Assembly (NCBI GenBank): GCA_019722365.1
Contig: JADFUC010000466.1
Span: 186,001 to 250,000 of the forward strand
Direction: 5' to 3'
Length of the DNA stretch: 64,000 nt
From: Lithospermum erythrorhizon
Taxonomy: Eukaryota > Streptophyta > Magnoliopsida > Boraginales > Boraginaceae
Under the pieces are notes generated by a model. It saw only the letters and a program-made list of their open reading frames with translations. It did no database searches and had not been told where the DNA came from. Below, piece after piece: positions 11,796-23,775 of the stretch (positions are counted from its first letter, which is position 1; every line of letters starts with the position of its first letter). The translations under genes and the position numbers were made by a program.

Positions 11796-13143
11796 AAAAA
11801 GTAAAATGAATGCAGGAAGAAGGAGTAAAATGGGAGGGAAAGAAAAAAAAAAAAGAAAGGGAAGAAGAATGAAATCAGTAGGAAGGAAGTGAGTGTATTT
11901 GATTGATTTTAATAAGGGGGGTAAATTAGTCATTTTACATGAAAAGTATGGTATTTTGTTAATAAAAAAGATTTTGTGTGTGTAGACAAATTTAATGCAG
12001 ATTGATTATTTTGGCTTATTCAATGCTCGCCAGTTGAAGTCGATTATTTTGGCCTATTTGTATTTTACAATAAACAAGTTTATAGGAGAAATTTAATAAA
12101 ATATCACAAGTCAATACACTTTTTTTAAAGTCTAAGCCGCTAAGATTGTTGCCTAAATACCACCTACGTGTAAAAGATAAAAATGTCTCATCCTCTTTCT
12201 TCTTGGCCTTCCTCTTTTCTTTATCGCCCCCATGCTCTTATCGCTTCTGCCATAAAGCCCCCCCGCCGCGTAAATGCCTCAAATTACCCCCAGCCTCCAC
12301 ACTTGAGTTACCCATAACCTACTTATCCTTAGCCACTCCCAATTTGCTATAATCCATGGCACTAACCCTCCCGCTCCCACCAAGTGTGCTATTTTTGCCA
12401 AATTTCTCCAAGTCTATATATATTTGATTCTATTTCGAATCTATTTGATTTTATTTTAAGTTTATTCGGTTCTCTTGAGTCTCTTTGATTATACTAAGCA
12501 TCTATTCGGTTATATTTGGACTTGACTCAACTCTATTTCAAGTCTATGGGGTATTTTTCAAAAAGTCGATTTTAAATTCGCCCCGTCATACTTAGATCTT
12601 ATTTCGAGCCAATTTTTAGGTTTACTCGTTTTTTACTTATTAGGCATCTGGGTATGGAAACATACATGTGTATGCATGTTATATTTATATATAAGAGCAT
12701 CTTGCGTAAAATAACAGTTTTTGTTTAAAAAAAAAACTTAAAATGGAATTTTTTTTATTTTAATTTATTTATTTGAAACAAATCAGGGTGCGTGTTCATA
12801 TATAGTAAGACCGCTCGTGAATATGGTCATCGAAATTGTAAAATATTTCAATTATGATCCACCAAAATAATGGGACTATTGCCTTAATATGAATTATGAG
12901 AATTTAACCGAAATATTTATTCAATTACAAGGACTAAACTATAACCTATGATATGTGGGATTAACACTCTTTGCGTGTTATCGTTAAGCTGCCAAATGTT
13001 TTAGATGTAGTACCTTTGCTTAATAGTGTGATCGGTAGAAATTTAGTCTCGATAGTTAATGAGTGCATACAGACCCATGAAAGATATGGTCTTTAAATAT
13101 ATGCAGCTGTTAAATGCTAACAGTAGTGAGTGCTAAATGCCGG
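11796..13143. other. intergenic DNA, nothing recognised
   Basis: Contains a purine-rich run near 11815-11880 and a C-rich patch near 12220-12310. Open frames are short and have no recognisable family. Confidence 0.4.
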
Positions 13144-15122
13144 TGTAGACAGTCAAAAATTAAAAATTCAATTTATTTGAATTTATTAGTTTAATTAATT
13201 AGCAGCAAACACACGATTACATGTATTTGATTGAGGGTTTTGTCCCGGAGCCTCGATGTCAGACCCAGGACACGTAAATTAAGGGTTCTCGATAATTTTA
13301 GCCAGAAATTAATTACTAGGGTAAAATTAGGATTCATTATTAAATTAAACCTAATTTTATACATCGTATGATGTTGTAGAATTAAAATAGGGTTTTCTAA
13401 ATCTACATGATTTTAATAATAAATTTGAGGAAAATAAAACAAAAACTATAATTTTTTTGGACCAACGAGCTCAAAATGGCTGATAAAACAAATAGAGTAA
13501 ACTTACCTAGGGAAATCAATTTGGGAGCTACATTTGCATTCAAATACAAAAACGACCGTGACATTTAACTAGATAATATTATTTTAATATTATTAAAATA
13601 ATATTCAAAAAATATCTGCCAGTTCGAGATCGTACCTCGACATTTAAAATAATTAGTGGGATAGTGATCCTTTGAAAATGAACCGACGATTAGAACCCAG
13701 CACGAAAGCCTATAAATACCCCCTCCCGATATTTTGAGGTGATAAGCAAAAAAAGTGAGAGAAAAGCTAAGGCAAAATGTGAAAAAAAGCTAGCGGAAAG
13801 TTAGAAGAAGAAGATCGTGAGGGCATCGAGCGTAGAAGCACTCGAGTTTGAAGATTCAAGGGAAGAAGCAGCTTTGGGACACTTGAAGAAATCCAGAGGC
13901 ACTGTCTGGCCGAAAAGCGGCCCGATCCCGAAACTCCGACGAAGTTGTGTTGTCCATCCCAATAATTTTATGAGACAAGGCTGCTTGAAGCCACACACGA
14001 ATCAAATATAGAGAGGATCAATTCTTTGAAATACTACCTCGACATCAAATAGTACTGAGCATTACCTCATAAAGGGAGGACCATAAAAGGCGATGAGAAG
14101 TTATTTGCTACCAGACTTCAAATCAGCCTTAGGAAACCAGCTACTTTAAGGCCACTACTGACGAAATCAAGTCGAGCTAGGATCAGGCGGTGAAGCCACA
14201 CCTTTCTACGTCCGGCCACATCGAGGCACAAAGGGAGGCTACTAAGGCCTGGCGATGAAGAAACGGCCCTGAAATTGCGGTTTAACAGTTGATTACTCTG
14301 TGCAAAACCCGCAGGCGGAGTCAGCCTGAGGAGAACAAGCGGTAAAGCGTCAGGGGCGAGGATAAATATCCAGTCGTCATATCAAAGTCTCGCTGACGTA
14401 CCACGTATCAGAGTCGTCGTATAAAGTCTACGCCTGAGGATATATCGAGTCAAAAAGAAGGGTCAAGCGTCCGATTCGACGCATATTGATCCAGAAGAAT
14501 TGATGTCCGGTAACCATGCTCTGATCAAGAAGAGAGGTCGAGCTAAGCGTCGGCCGGCCCAGCATATTTAATCAAGCGGAGAAGTCCAAAGTACGGCGTC
14601 CGGCCCGTCTCGAGGATCGAGTCGAGACAAAGGTGAGTCCACTGACCACCACGGGATCAAGGCTGGCTCGGCGTACTGTTTGGGACCATATCTGGCGTCC
14701 AGACCAAATTCGTCACAGGCTACGTCGGGACACGTATCGACTTCACGGACTCGAGCTCAGGCAATTCGAGTCCGCCTTCGAAGTCATATTGGCGGGCATT
14801 AGGCTCATTGTAAAAATCTGGCCCAGGTGATAGTCAAACCCTAACCGTTTGATTAATTTCTTTGTTCCAAGAAAGATTTTCCTAAGGGTTTTATTTGTTA
14901 ACCATTATAAATAATACAAAAAATTCCTCATGTCTGACCGACTTTTAAATGTATTGAAGTTTTGAACAAGAAAGACTTTTAAGTTCTGATAAATCGTGAT
15001 GTTCTGATATAACCATGTTCGTATTGTTTTGCACAATTTACTTTCCTTGTTGGTATGTCGATGGGCCAGTTAATTTGGTCCTTTAAAATTTGGACCGGAC
15101 TCTCGGCTTGGGTGTCGGTGCA
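13144..15122 (+). mobile_element. probable LTR (solo or orphan) of a Ty3/gypsy-type retrotransposon
   Basis: The stretch begins TGTAGACAGTC and ends GGGTGTCGGTGCA, giving the TG...CA ends expected of an LTR. A good TATA box (CCTATAAATACC) lies at 13711-13719, about 570 bp inside, followed by a long region without open frames but with CpG-containing internal repeats (about 14340-14460). No primer-binding site follows the right end. Instead, the border of the next element starts 3 bp later. No target-site duplication could be confirmed, so the ends are tentative. Confidence 0.45.
13711..13719 (+). promoter_or_regulatory. TATA box of the 13.1-15.1 kb LTR
   Basis: TATAAATAC in a locally GC-richer context (GAAAGCC before, CCCTCCCG after), as in U3 promoters of plant LTRs. 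Confidence 0.45.
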
Positions 15123-15125
15123 GGG

Positions 15126-15540
15126 TGTCGCCGGAAATTGATCTACGAGACGCCTTTCTTCTTGTAGCGGGTTGGAGATCGAAACTAGATGTCTCCAGCC
15201 CGGGTTTGAGGAGTGCAGCACAGCACGTCGGGGCTGAAGATGTGACACGGGGTGGTCGCAGGCTCAAACGATGAAGTCGATTAATGTGAAGTGGAGTATA
15301 AAGACAAATACAGGAATGATACTAAGGGATCAGAATTTTTTTGGCACTCCCCCCACTGATTGTACTCTTTGGGGGATATTTATAGGAGAGTCTTGAGAGG
15401 CGTCGTAGTACCTACGTCTCACCCAGGATTATCTTGGCGTGTCTTTACGTCGGTGAAGGACTTGTGCACGGGGAGCACATGCCTATTGACCCACGGCCCC
15501 GAAGTGTATTGGGCGACTTTTTATATATATGCATTTGCCC
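15126..15540 (-). repeat. 3' LTR of the gypsy element (left copy)
   Basis: Read on +, it begins TGTCGCCGGAAATTGATC. A minus-strand TATA box lies at 15377-15384. It matches the right copy in blocks up to about 15540; the outer end cannot be fixed. Confidence 0.6.
15377..15384 (-). promoter_or_regulatory. TATA box in the 3' LTR of the gypsy element
   Basis: The minus strand reads CTCCTATAAATATCCCCC. Its direction agrees with the primer-binding site and the coding remnants. Confidence 0.5.
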
Positions 15541-15810
15541 GCTTCAAGAATGGTGGGAATGGCGAGGGAAATGATCCTTGATGTTGGATAGTGAAGACCA
15601 TTCATTGAATCCTGTACCCTTGAACAAATACAAAGTGTTGGGCCGAATATCGCGGTTTGATAAATACCGCGGCTTTGACTTGGAACAACCTTTGGAGTCG
15701 CGATTTATTAAACTTGATTGACCACCGTTATGGAATCCCGAGAAACCACGCTTTCTGGCGCGTGCCACACCTCGAGAAAGGAATCTGGCTACGTTGGGTC
15801 ATAGAATTCC

Positions 15811-18250
15811 TATAAAAAGGTGACCTTTGTCGTCGTTGTACTTTACTTTATTAGCATGCAAACTACCTATTCATCTTTCTCTCCCACATACTTACGCTTG
15901 TTCACGCTTCAACTTCACTAACTCGTTCTTCTATTTTTCACGATCTTATTTCACTTAATGAAAATGCATCCCAACCACAGATTTATTGTGTTATTTTTTT
16001 GTATGTGTACAGGGTTTAGGAGCACTCTTGGAGTCACATCTTTAATCAGGGGTTATCGGAAGGTGAAGGCCTTTGGCGGAATGAAGGGTGTGTGCGTGCA
16101 GGGACCTTTCGGGGTTTTACCCGATTTGGTGTGGTTTTTAGGGTGAGGTTGGATGGTTTTGGGGGATTTAATATCATCGAAGTAGGAAGATTTATCCACT
16201 ATTCTAATTTAATATTTGGGGTATTGGGAAGCGTGTTAGATAAAGAAGGAGTATGAACAATGGTTAGAATTACCGATTTTGTCTTTGAAAGCCCTTTTTC
16301 CCTTTCCCCAATACGCTTTATATTTTGGCTACCATTGATTCCATGATTTTTCACAATTTGTGTTTAACTTAGTTATTGTACGCAGCACCGAGATATGGCT
16401 AGCGGTTCTAACCCCAAAATCATACGAAGTTTCTTAGCGAGCCGGGCTAGCCCGATGTGGTAATGGACCACTGAATCCACCTTTTTGGGCTTTATTAAAT
16501 TTCACAAGCGAGATTACCATCTTGTGATTTGAGTTTACTCACTTTCCGTGATCCGCTTTGCTAACATGGAAATTCCTCAGCGATAAGTAGAAGATTTATG
16601 TCGAGGCGGTCATGATGACTCCGGCGGAGAAGCAGGAGCGGTATCGGGGTTACCACATCGACACCCACGGCCCCAGCTGTCGATCCTCTGTCTCGGGGAC
16701 AAATGCGGCGACCTGCAGACCCAGCGACCTGGTGATCTTCCGCCCGCCCGTACTACCCGTCTTTCGGGACTCACCTGTTCCACTTTCACCAGCGGATTTA
16801 GATAACTTTAAGCGTATTTTTCCATTCCTCGTTTGTGGGCAGCGGCTCCCACGTTAGAAGGGATAAGATGCTTGAGCACAGTCGGCCAGCAATCAGCGGT
16901 CCCCACTGTTCTCGGGAAATTTGGGCAATTTATGTAGAGTCCCTTTCTACGGTTGTCGTTTCACGGTTTGTAAATAACTTGCTAGTGGGCGTAAACCGAG
17001 ACTCTGGGCGAATCGCCTAGCGGGTGAATGGCATGCCATGAAGTGAGTACGTAATATAGTTCGCGTAGAGACCTCCCCAGAGTTATTAACGGTTGTCATG
17101 CGCCTCGCTCGGGGTGGCTTCTTCGCTTTCTGAGAGCGAGGTTGGGTTTATCTTTGCGTACCAGATAGACAAGATCTAGGAAGCCGGCGGCATTCCCAGT
17201 GGTGTTTCTGAAAGAGTGAGTATGGATGAAGCGGTTCCCAATGTATGGGCTCCTTTGCGGCCTTGACTCGCCGTCGCGCGAGCGCCCGTTGTGATCAAAC
17301 TCGATTGGGGCTGCCGTCGGGTATTCGATGTTCCGCTGCCTTACAAAATCTTCTGCGAAGAGGGTGTCTTGATTCAAGCGGGTATCGTCCCGTCCAAAGA
17401 ATATGATACTACTTAGGGAATTATACTTTCTTGGGGTATAAGAGCAGATACGCATGTTAGGTACATATGTTTTATTTAATGCGTTTGCCCCGGCGTATTT
17501 ACTATTTTCCTTTCTCTTACATGTAGATGATATCCTTGAGTGGGTGAGGGGTTGCGTGGAGCCACGAGATGTCCCCTACTGCCATGGCCGTGCTTTTATT
17601 CCCGTAGGTGAAGGTGAAGAAGGTCTCACGCTTCCTCGGGATTGGGACCACGTGGGCGTTCTGTGCCCGCTCAGCGCGCGTACACGCCTCCGCTTCATTA
17701 CAAAGGAAAGAGGCCGAGTCCGGGCAGCGAGAGGCTAAATTATTTGGGGCCAGAACAAATTAGGCGAAGGATTGAGGCCGGTGACCATCTCGGAAGATCC
17801 ATACTCCCGTCTGCTCGATCGCTCTTGCCCACCCCACGATGTCAGGCCACTCTCGCCTTCTGACCCCTCGGGGCGCCTCAGGCTGCTTGCACCGGCTTCC
17901 CAGGGAGACGAGTTCTGGCTACTTCGCCTGCGGAACAATTATACGATCTCTTAAGTATAAGCTACCGCACCGGCGGGCCCGATACCGGGCGTCTTTGCTT
18001 TTGTCTTTGTTTTGTCGGGACATACAAGGGCCGCCCGATCCGCCCATTGAACAACTACGAATTTTTATCAAAATGCAATACGGATTGGTTTACTTGCTGT
18101 CTGGAAGCCCGACTCGGGACGAGAAGATGATGAGAACGCTCTGAGATAACCGACCGTGTAACAGGACTTTTGTATTTTCATTTGTACCTTCTTAAGTTGT
18201 GATAGGCCTTAACGAACTATTTGTAATTTGTCTTTTATTAAAGAATTGCA
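15811..18250 (+). pseudogene. possible antisense additional ORF (aORF) region of the gypsy element, broken
   Basis: A plus-strand TATA box (TATAAAAAG at 15811-15819) is followed by a pyrimidine-rich leader and several short plus frames, all interrupted. Examples are 16612-16857 (starts MMTPAEKQERYRGYHID) and 17454-17738 (contains WVRGCVEPRDVPYCHGRAF and PRDWDH). The region lies between the end of pol and the 3' LTR of a minus-oriented element, so a plus-strand gene here would be antisense. Tat-lineage gypsy elements are known for such ORFs. I do not recognise the protein family with certainty, and minus-strand frames such as 17455-17096 compete for the same DNA. Confidence 0.35.
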
Positions 18251-18689
18251 TCGACTCTCTGTACTTGTTTTCATTTTTAGCATCCTTTATCGCGGGACCT
18301 AAGCTTAGTAAGCGGGTTTATCCCAGGTCTCGTAGTGTGACTTGCTTTTTCTTTTTTAAACTTCGATTATAGGCATTTGCGGCATGACTACAGGGGTTTT
18401 GGGATATGCGGCCGCTGTCGAAGATAACTTCCTTGAGGGAAGCGCTTGAGGCTTCTTTGTTCCGTTGCTTTTATTAGCATTGGGATGGGGCCACTTGTTT
18501 TTTATGATCGACAGTGATCGGTTAAATGTATGATGCGGAATTATACTTTGGGGTTCAGTACGACTTAAAGTGTAGCGTTTCCACACGTAGTTTAATTAGT
18601 GACATGAAAGAAGGTTTATTTTATTAATATCTCAAAAAGAGAATGACCCATTTCTTGGGAGGCGGTTCACATGAATCCTATACGGATTA

Positions 18690-18770
18690 CATGAAATGTG
18701 GCGTAGGCTTAGAAGCGTGCCAGTCCGCAGGGACTCTTCTCCCCGTCTAAGTCCTCGAGTTCGTAATAAT
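18690..18770 (-). pseudogene. C-terminal end of gypsy pol, remnant
   Basis: The minus strand reads YYELEDLDGEKSP in one frame. A neighbouring frame gives VPADWHASKP. Gypsy pol proteins end with a motif of the form YxLEDLDGxxxPRxWHASxL, so this marks the 3' end of pol. Frame shifts have broken it. Confidence 0.55.
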
Positions 18771-19929
18771 GCTTTGCCCACATGACATAACCGCTGGAAT
18801 ATGGTCATTCCATTTAGGGCTTAGTTTTCCACTGTTCCACAGGGTAGGCTTCGCCGACGCGATCAGCAGAGATCCCGATACGAATTGGCGTTTTTAACCC
18901 GTCGGTTGTATGTCACGGCCATAAGTTGTTCGTGCCAGAGAATCGTAAAAAGCACCGTCTCTTATTTCTTCTATGAAGTCGAGTTGTTCTCCAAATCCTC
19001 GATCTCATTAAATTTTTTTAAATAGAATCCGATTTTCACGTAGGTGGAAGCGTCCTGTCTACACCCGTGAAAACCGACGATTGCAATATACGAACTAAAA
19101 CCTCCCGTCCTTGCTTGGCCCAGGGGTGGATCGTAACGACCATATAAAACAAATGATAATTCCTCGGTAATTTCCTTCCCCGTCGCTTTGTATTATATTT
19201 TTCATGCCTTACTTAAATATGATTTGATTCATGACCTCCTTTGCCCATTAGGCTGAATTGTAGGCTGGGCGGCGGTGTTTCAATCGAGCTTCTCGCTTGA
19301 ATTAAAAGTCGAGAACCCGCCATGGCTTAGTCTGTTATCCGATGCAAAATTTTTGGAATACTTGAGCAGTCGGTATATTTTCCATAGCTATCTCTGGCTC
19401 CCCAGTCCTCTTTAGGGTGGAGGCGGCTTACACTTGGCACCTACTTGAGATCTCTTGCAGCGATGGCGTACTCAACTCTATGGCTTTGGGCCCAATTTTC
19501 CTACCTAAATTGATTCCACAGCATGCGTGAGATAATTTCCTTCTTCTGGGTGGTGAGGTATGTGAGATGCGTTCCCGTCCTCGACCCAAAGCGTGCAGTC
19601 ACATGAATGGTGGTATCGGCTCGTGTGGGATGACCGGCATCTTTAAGTAGCATTTAAGCCAACACTGGGGTATCATCATGCAGGGTTAAAATCCCAAGAC
19701 TTCGGTATAATTCCCCGAAGTACAATTGATATTTAAGGTTAGGTTAGATCTCAAGATTGATCTTTGTGCTAGTAGAATTTCTTGAATGCAGAAATTATGG
19801 GTGTTATGAAGAAATACACTCGATTGACAGTGAAATACTCTTTTAGAATGGTAGTTGGTGCAGCTTACCACATATCCGCCGAGGCGGTTAAGTAAGTAAT
19901 AGGTAGTTCTTAGTCTAGGCAGGATAATT

Positions 19930-19985
19930 GACGCCTGGGTTTTCGGCTCTAGGAATATGCTTAAAAGCAAGATCCTCAGGAACTC
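19930..19985 (-). pseudogene. RNase H end motif of gypsy pol, remnant
   Basis: The minus strand encodes KHIPRAEN (19939-19962), matching the HIPRxEN motif at the end of the gypsy RNase H domain, where it normally precedes xxADALSKLAS. The second half is lost and a stop follows within about 20 bases. Confidence 0.55.
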
Positions 19986-20949
19986 ATGAGTAATACGCAC
20001 CGCCTTAGTGATATCTCTTGATGATATTGTCTGCCCCATGACTCCATAGGCTGGTTTGAGTGCACTTAGCGAAGCGATTCTTGACCCCCACAGTTGCTTA
20101 CTAGCCGTAACGGAATCGTGGCTTCGTCGTGCGCCTCGTTGTGGTGAGCTTCTTTTCCGAGGGGCATATTGAGAGTTTCCGCACAGGTCCCCCAACTATG
20201 ATTACTCGGCCTTCCTTCGCTGCATTCATCGTCCAGCGGGGAGGCCACTCTTCCTTTTTGAGGTCTAGGCAGGAGGGTGTACCAGTCACAAAATCTGCTA
20301 ATGCTTGGTACCCAATGCTTTGGTCTAGCTGAAATTATGATATCTCATTCAGCTTAAACACAAAGTAACTGAGGTGGTTAAGCGGAACAAAGGGCCGGAT
20401 ACAAATCGATATTCGCTTCAAAGGTTGATCGATTCTGACTGGATCGGGGTGGGACTCAAATACGTCTTAAAACTTTCTTGCCGAGACTACGCGTAAATAA
20501 ACCTTGTCACATAGCGGGAATTTTCTCAGCATCACAGGACATAGCTGCGTAATATATGGGTCTTTGTTCTTTGGTCTATCGCACACTAATACCCACTAGT
20601 ATCGAAGCCGCTTCACGACAGTATATAGCAGTTCTCCAGTTTAGGATCTTGGTAGGGAGCAAGTATCTCTTGATCTTTTTGAGCGCCTCACTGCGTTAGT
20701 CCCAGGCCAAACTCTTCTTTACGACATTAAGCCTCAAACTCTTGAAAGAAGGAGTGGGGGTTTTCGCCCATTTGGCTATAAAGCGGCTATGCCGCCGGAC
20801 ATTGACTCTTTATAGCTCTTAGGAGGTGCACGTATCCATAGCGCGCTTTCTCTTGTCAGTTAAAATTTCGATCCTGTGCAGATCTTCTTAAATTTCGGAG
20901 ACCACGCCAAAAGAGCACTTACAGGTTCACTTTCTTCTTCCTAAGATGA

Positions 20950-21060
20950 GGTTCTAAATTCATGGTCAATTTAGTGCGTCCACGATCGTAGCCCCAACGT
21001 TTTCAAGCGAGATGGCATAACATGACAAATCTGGCCGTACTGGGTTGTGAACGCCGTCCT
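20950..21060 (-). pseudogene. reverse transcriptase core fragment of gypsy pol
   Basis: The minus strand reads TAFTTQYGQICHVMPSRLK, recognisable as the TAFxTxxGxYxxxVMPFGLK block of Ty3/gypsy reverse transcriptase. After one shift it continues VGAT, as in the family's NAGAT. The catalytic YVDDM motif that should follow was not found. Confidence 0.55.
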
Positions 21061-22006
21061 GCTCACCATTCTTCGGGCTCATACAGATCATTGTTTAGGG
21101 AGAGCATCCGTAAAGTCAAAAAACCATGGCACACTCATTAACATGTTGATGGATAAAGGTCTTTGGGCATGCTGTTTCAGTGGTGAAATGCGACTTGCAA
21201 TGCGCCACTTCCTTTGGTTTCTTGACCAATGTTTGCCATTAGTGTAATTCTCGTATGGCTGTGCTTCTGATGAAACTTACTTTATAGGATGGCCGCATTC
21301 TTCTAAATCACTAAAGTCTTTTCTTTTTGTTTTACCGGCACAGCCTTAGGATCTCTGATCGATTATATGACGTTGGATACATAACCGGAGGTGCATGGCC
21401 GGAACTATCTCATTAATACCTGACTTGGCGATGCTCTTGTCCTAATCTTGATCCGATTACCAAAGTTAGATTGCATTTCATAACTTTGAAAGGATAATTA
21501 TAATAATCTCTAGGTATTGGCGAGCACCTCGGCCCTTAAAACAGTTTATCTCGCTTGACAGTTAATCTCCATTGATTTTCCCGAACCCGACTTACATTTG
21601 GGAACCCATAGGTTTTCCATTCTTTGGAGGTACCGAGGGTTTGGTAACACTTACATTTTTGGTTGGTCAGAGCATCTCTCCTTATGCCCCAGACTGTCTG
21701 GCCTTTATAGCTATGGTCTTGGATTCTCTGTGGTGTCGATCGTGATGGTTTTATTCACCTTGTGGGGACAAATCCAGATGCAGTGCACTTATGGGTGGCA
21801 TGGGCAGTCAAGGTGGACAAAGGTTGAATAATAGCTATAAGAGTTTAATAAACATCAAAGTAGTGATACAGAATGCGGCTCAGGTATCTACGTCGCTTCG
21901 ACCCACGAAATTTAGAACATGATAAAGATTATCCGTAGAATGATTCAATAACTCTTCATTCGCCCAGAAAATAACTTGATTCGCCTTTTCTTGGCGATGT
22001 ATGCGG

Positions 22007-22533
22007 TTAATTGCGTATATCGATCTTCTTGCGTAACCGCTGCGGAATGCATAAAATCACCCTCTCAGATCTCCGGTGTATCAATCGACCCGTGAGTCTC
22101 GACTTTCGCATTAAAGGCTTTGGGTTTTGTGTCGGTAGCTCGATAAGTTCCTCCGTTGTATACTCTTTCAAGTATCCTCTCTTTATTAACTTCTCATCTG
22201 CGCATTTCAAACCTAGCTCATTAGTGTATTGTATATAAATATCACTGAGAGAATCTCTTATCTTCAATCGAGAGCATATACTTCTACTATGGATACTCGC
22301 CAGGCGGAACCACATTCGGCACTTTGTCTGCGTGCACTAATCCTTTTGAGGCGTTGGTTCAAATTTCTTTTGATCCTTGTCCGCGACGTCTCGTTGTAGG
22401 CGGTCCCCCGAGGCAGAGTCTTCGCCAGTGACTTGGGCGTCCACCGCTTTCTCGAGTGTCCCGTGGGTCCAGCCTGGGTGCTGTTTGAGTTCTTCCAACT
22501 CCCAGCATCTTGGCGAACCAGCGGTGAGTTCAT
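22007..22533 (-). pseudogene. gag fragment of the gypsy element
   Basis: Overlapping minus frames carry WFRLASIHS, which resembles the WFxxLxxxSI block of gypsy gag, and KLIKRGYLKEYT at 22189-22154, which resembles the LIxRGYLKxF segment near the end of gag. The stretch between them is shorter than usual, which implies a deletion. Confidence 0.45.
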
Positions 22534-23410
22534 CTTTCGACGAGGAGGTTCAGACAGGGCCTTGCTGAGTTTTCCATATGACTGACTTGGTGGTAAACGC
22601 CGTATAGGCTACGCCTTGTTGACTTCCGGAATTGTGAGAAGGATATCATTATAAAACATGATACCTCTTGAGGTTTCGTTAGGCCACTCTTGGATATATC
22701 ATGAGGCCAGCTCGTCCACGAGATTATACCTTATAAGCGAGATCGAGCTTTTGCTAAACCTTGTCTGTAGTTTCTTTGATGCGATATCGATAGAGTTAAG
22801 AGTAAAGTAATGTACCGGTCAAAGCTGCATCGGACGAGGCTATTGGAAAATTCTTTAAGCGTAAATGCTCCGAGTTGTTGGATGTTATGGTGTTTTTTGC
22901 AAAATCCTTATAAATGTTTGATCAGTTACATTAAGCTGGAGTAGAAGTGCGGGGAGTGTGAAACGTGGTAATGGGATCGTCAGCGATCGGTAAAGGGAAT
23001 TTTGGTGCTACGTTCTCTTTTATGAGTAATGGCAGAGCATGAGCAGCCTTAAATCATTTTTGCTTAATGTCCGCCCGATTCTTCTTTGTAACCTCATTGT
23101 AGTGGGGTCAGCGTGAGATGAGCTGTGTGACCACAACGAGGCGTTTGGCGCCCTCTGTGATTAATCAGTCCTCGCATACTACTCGCCGCTTTCGGTGCGT
23201 CTTTCGTTCTGTTGGTTGTAATGTCGGAATGACTAGAGATGCGTCTTTCTGCTTCTACATTAGGTTGTTGGTTTACCGTCTTTCTGTTTTCGACGATATA
23301 CTCGAGGGATATTGATTAAAAGTGGTACTGGTTAGGATAGAGCGTGTTGATAGGGATGGTGACTTTGCTGTGAACCGACATGCTTATATTTTCCGACTTC
23401 TGTAACCTTG

Positions 23411-23429
23411 ATCCCAACGAGCGGCGCCA
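23411..23429 (-). other. primer-binding site of the gypsy element
   Basis: The minus strand reads TGGCGCCGCTCGTTGGGAT two bases after the LTR end (AAACA). Plant gypsy elements commonly use a PBS that starts TGGCGCC. This fixes both the element's orientation and the inner border of its 5' LTR. Confidence 0.7.
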
Positions 23430-23431
23430 CT

Positions 23432-23775
23432 TGTTTCAGATTGATCTACGAGGACACTTTCTTAGCATGGCGGGTTGCGGGAGATCGGCTAAGATGTCCT
23501 CAGTAGTGTGACACGGGGTGGTGGCAATCAAGCGATTAAGTCGATAATGTGAAGTGGAGTATAAAAAGCCAAAATACGGAAATAATAATGAGGATCGGTG
23601 GCCTGCGATTTACTTCTAGAGTTCATTTATGGGAGATGTAGGAAATTTGTCGTAGTCTGCTCTGTCTCTATTCTAGTTATCTTAGCGTGTCTTGCATCTG
23701 GTGAAGAAAGGAACATCACGCAGGGCTATCTTTTATTATTTTGGCCAGTATGTTAATTTGTATATATATCACGTA
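23432..23775 (-). repeat. 5' LTR of the gypsy element (right copy, probably truncated)
   Basis: Begins (on +) TGTTTCAGATTGATCTACGAG and follows the left copy in blocks to about 23775. The TATA-equivalent position reads CATTTATGGGAG on +, so the promoter is decayed. Confidence 0.55.

Larger units (their letters stand above)
15126..23775 (-). mobile_element. dead Ty3/gypsy LTR retrotransposon, minus orientation, Tat-like layout
   Basis: Two diverged direct repeats bound the element: 15126 to about 15540 and 23432 to about 23775. Both begin TGT and share GATCTACGAG, GCGGGTTG, TGTGACACGGGGTGGT and AATGTGAAGTGGAGTATAAA. A minus-strand primer-binding site follows the right LTR. In minus-strand order, remnants of gag (about 22.2 kb), reverse transcriptase (about 21.05 kb), RNase H end (about 19.95 kb) and pol end (about 18.7 kb) can be read, all in broken frames. 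About 3 kb separate pol from the left (3') LTR and contain a plus-strand TATA box. Elements of the Tat lineage are known to keep extra ORFs in that position, often antisense. The lineage assignment is an inference. Confidence 0.65.

Noticed and set aside
17096..17455. 119-codon minus-strand open frame
   Set aside because: No family resemblance; it lies opposite plus frames of the extra segment and looks like a mirror frame.
19686..20195. 169-codon minus-strand open frame as a single gene
   Set aside because: Only the short HIPRAEN motif in another frame is meaningful; the long frame itself has no recognisable domain.
20185..20208. Minus-strand RVIIVGGP, resembling the GGP motif between gag and protease of gypsy elements
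   Set aside because: It lies between the RT and RNase H remnants, the wrong order for a gag-protease motif in this element, so it is probably chance.
22264..22568. Plus-strand frame at 22377-22568 as a gene
   Set aside because: Mirror of the minus-strand gag remnant.
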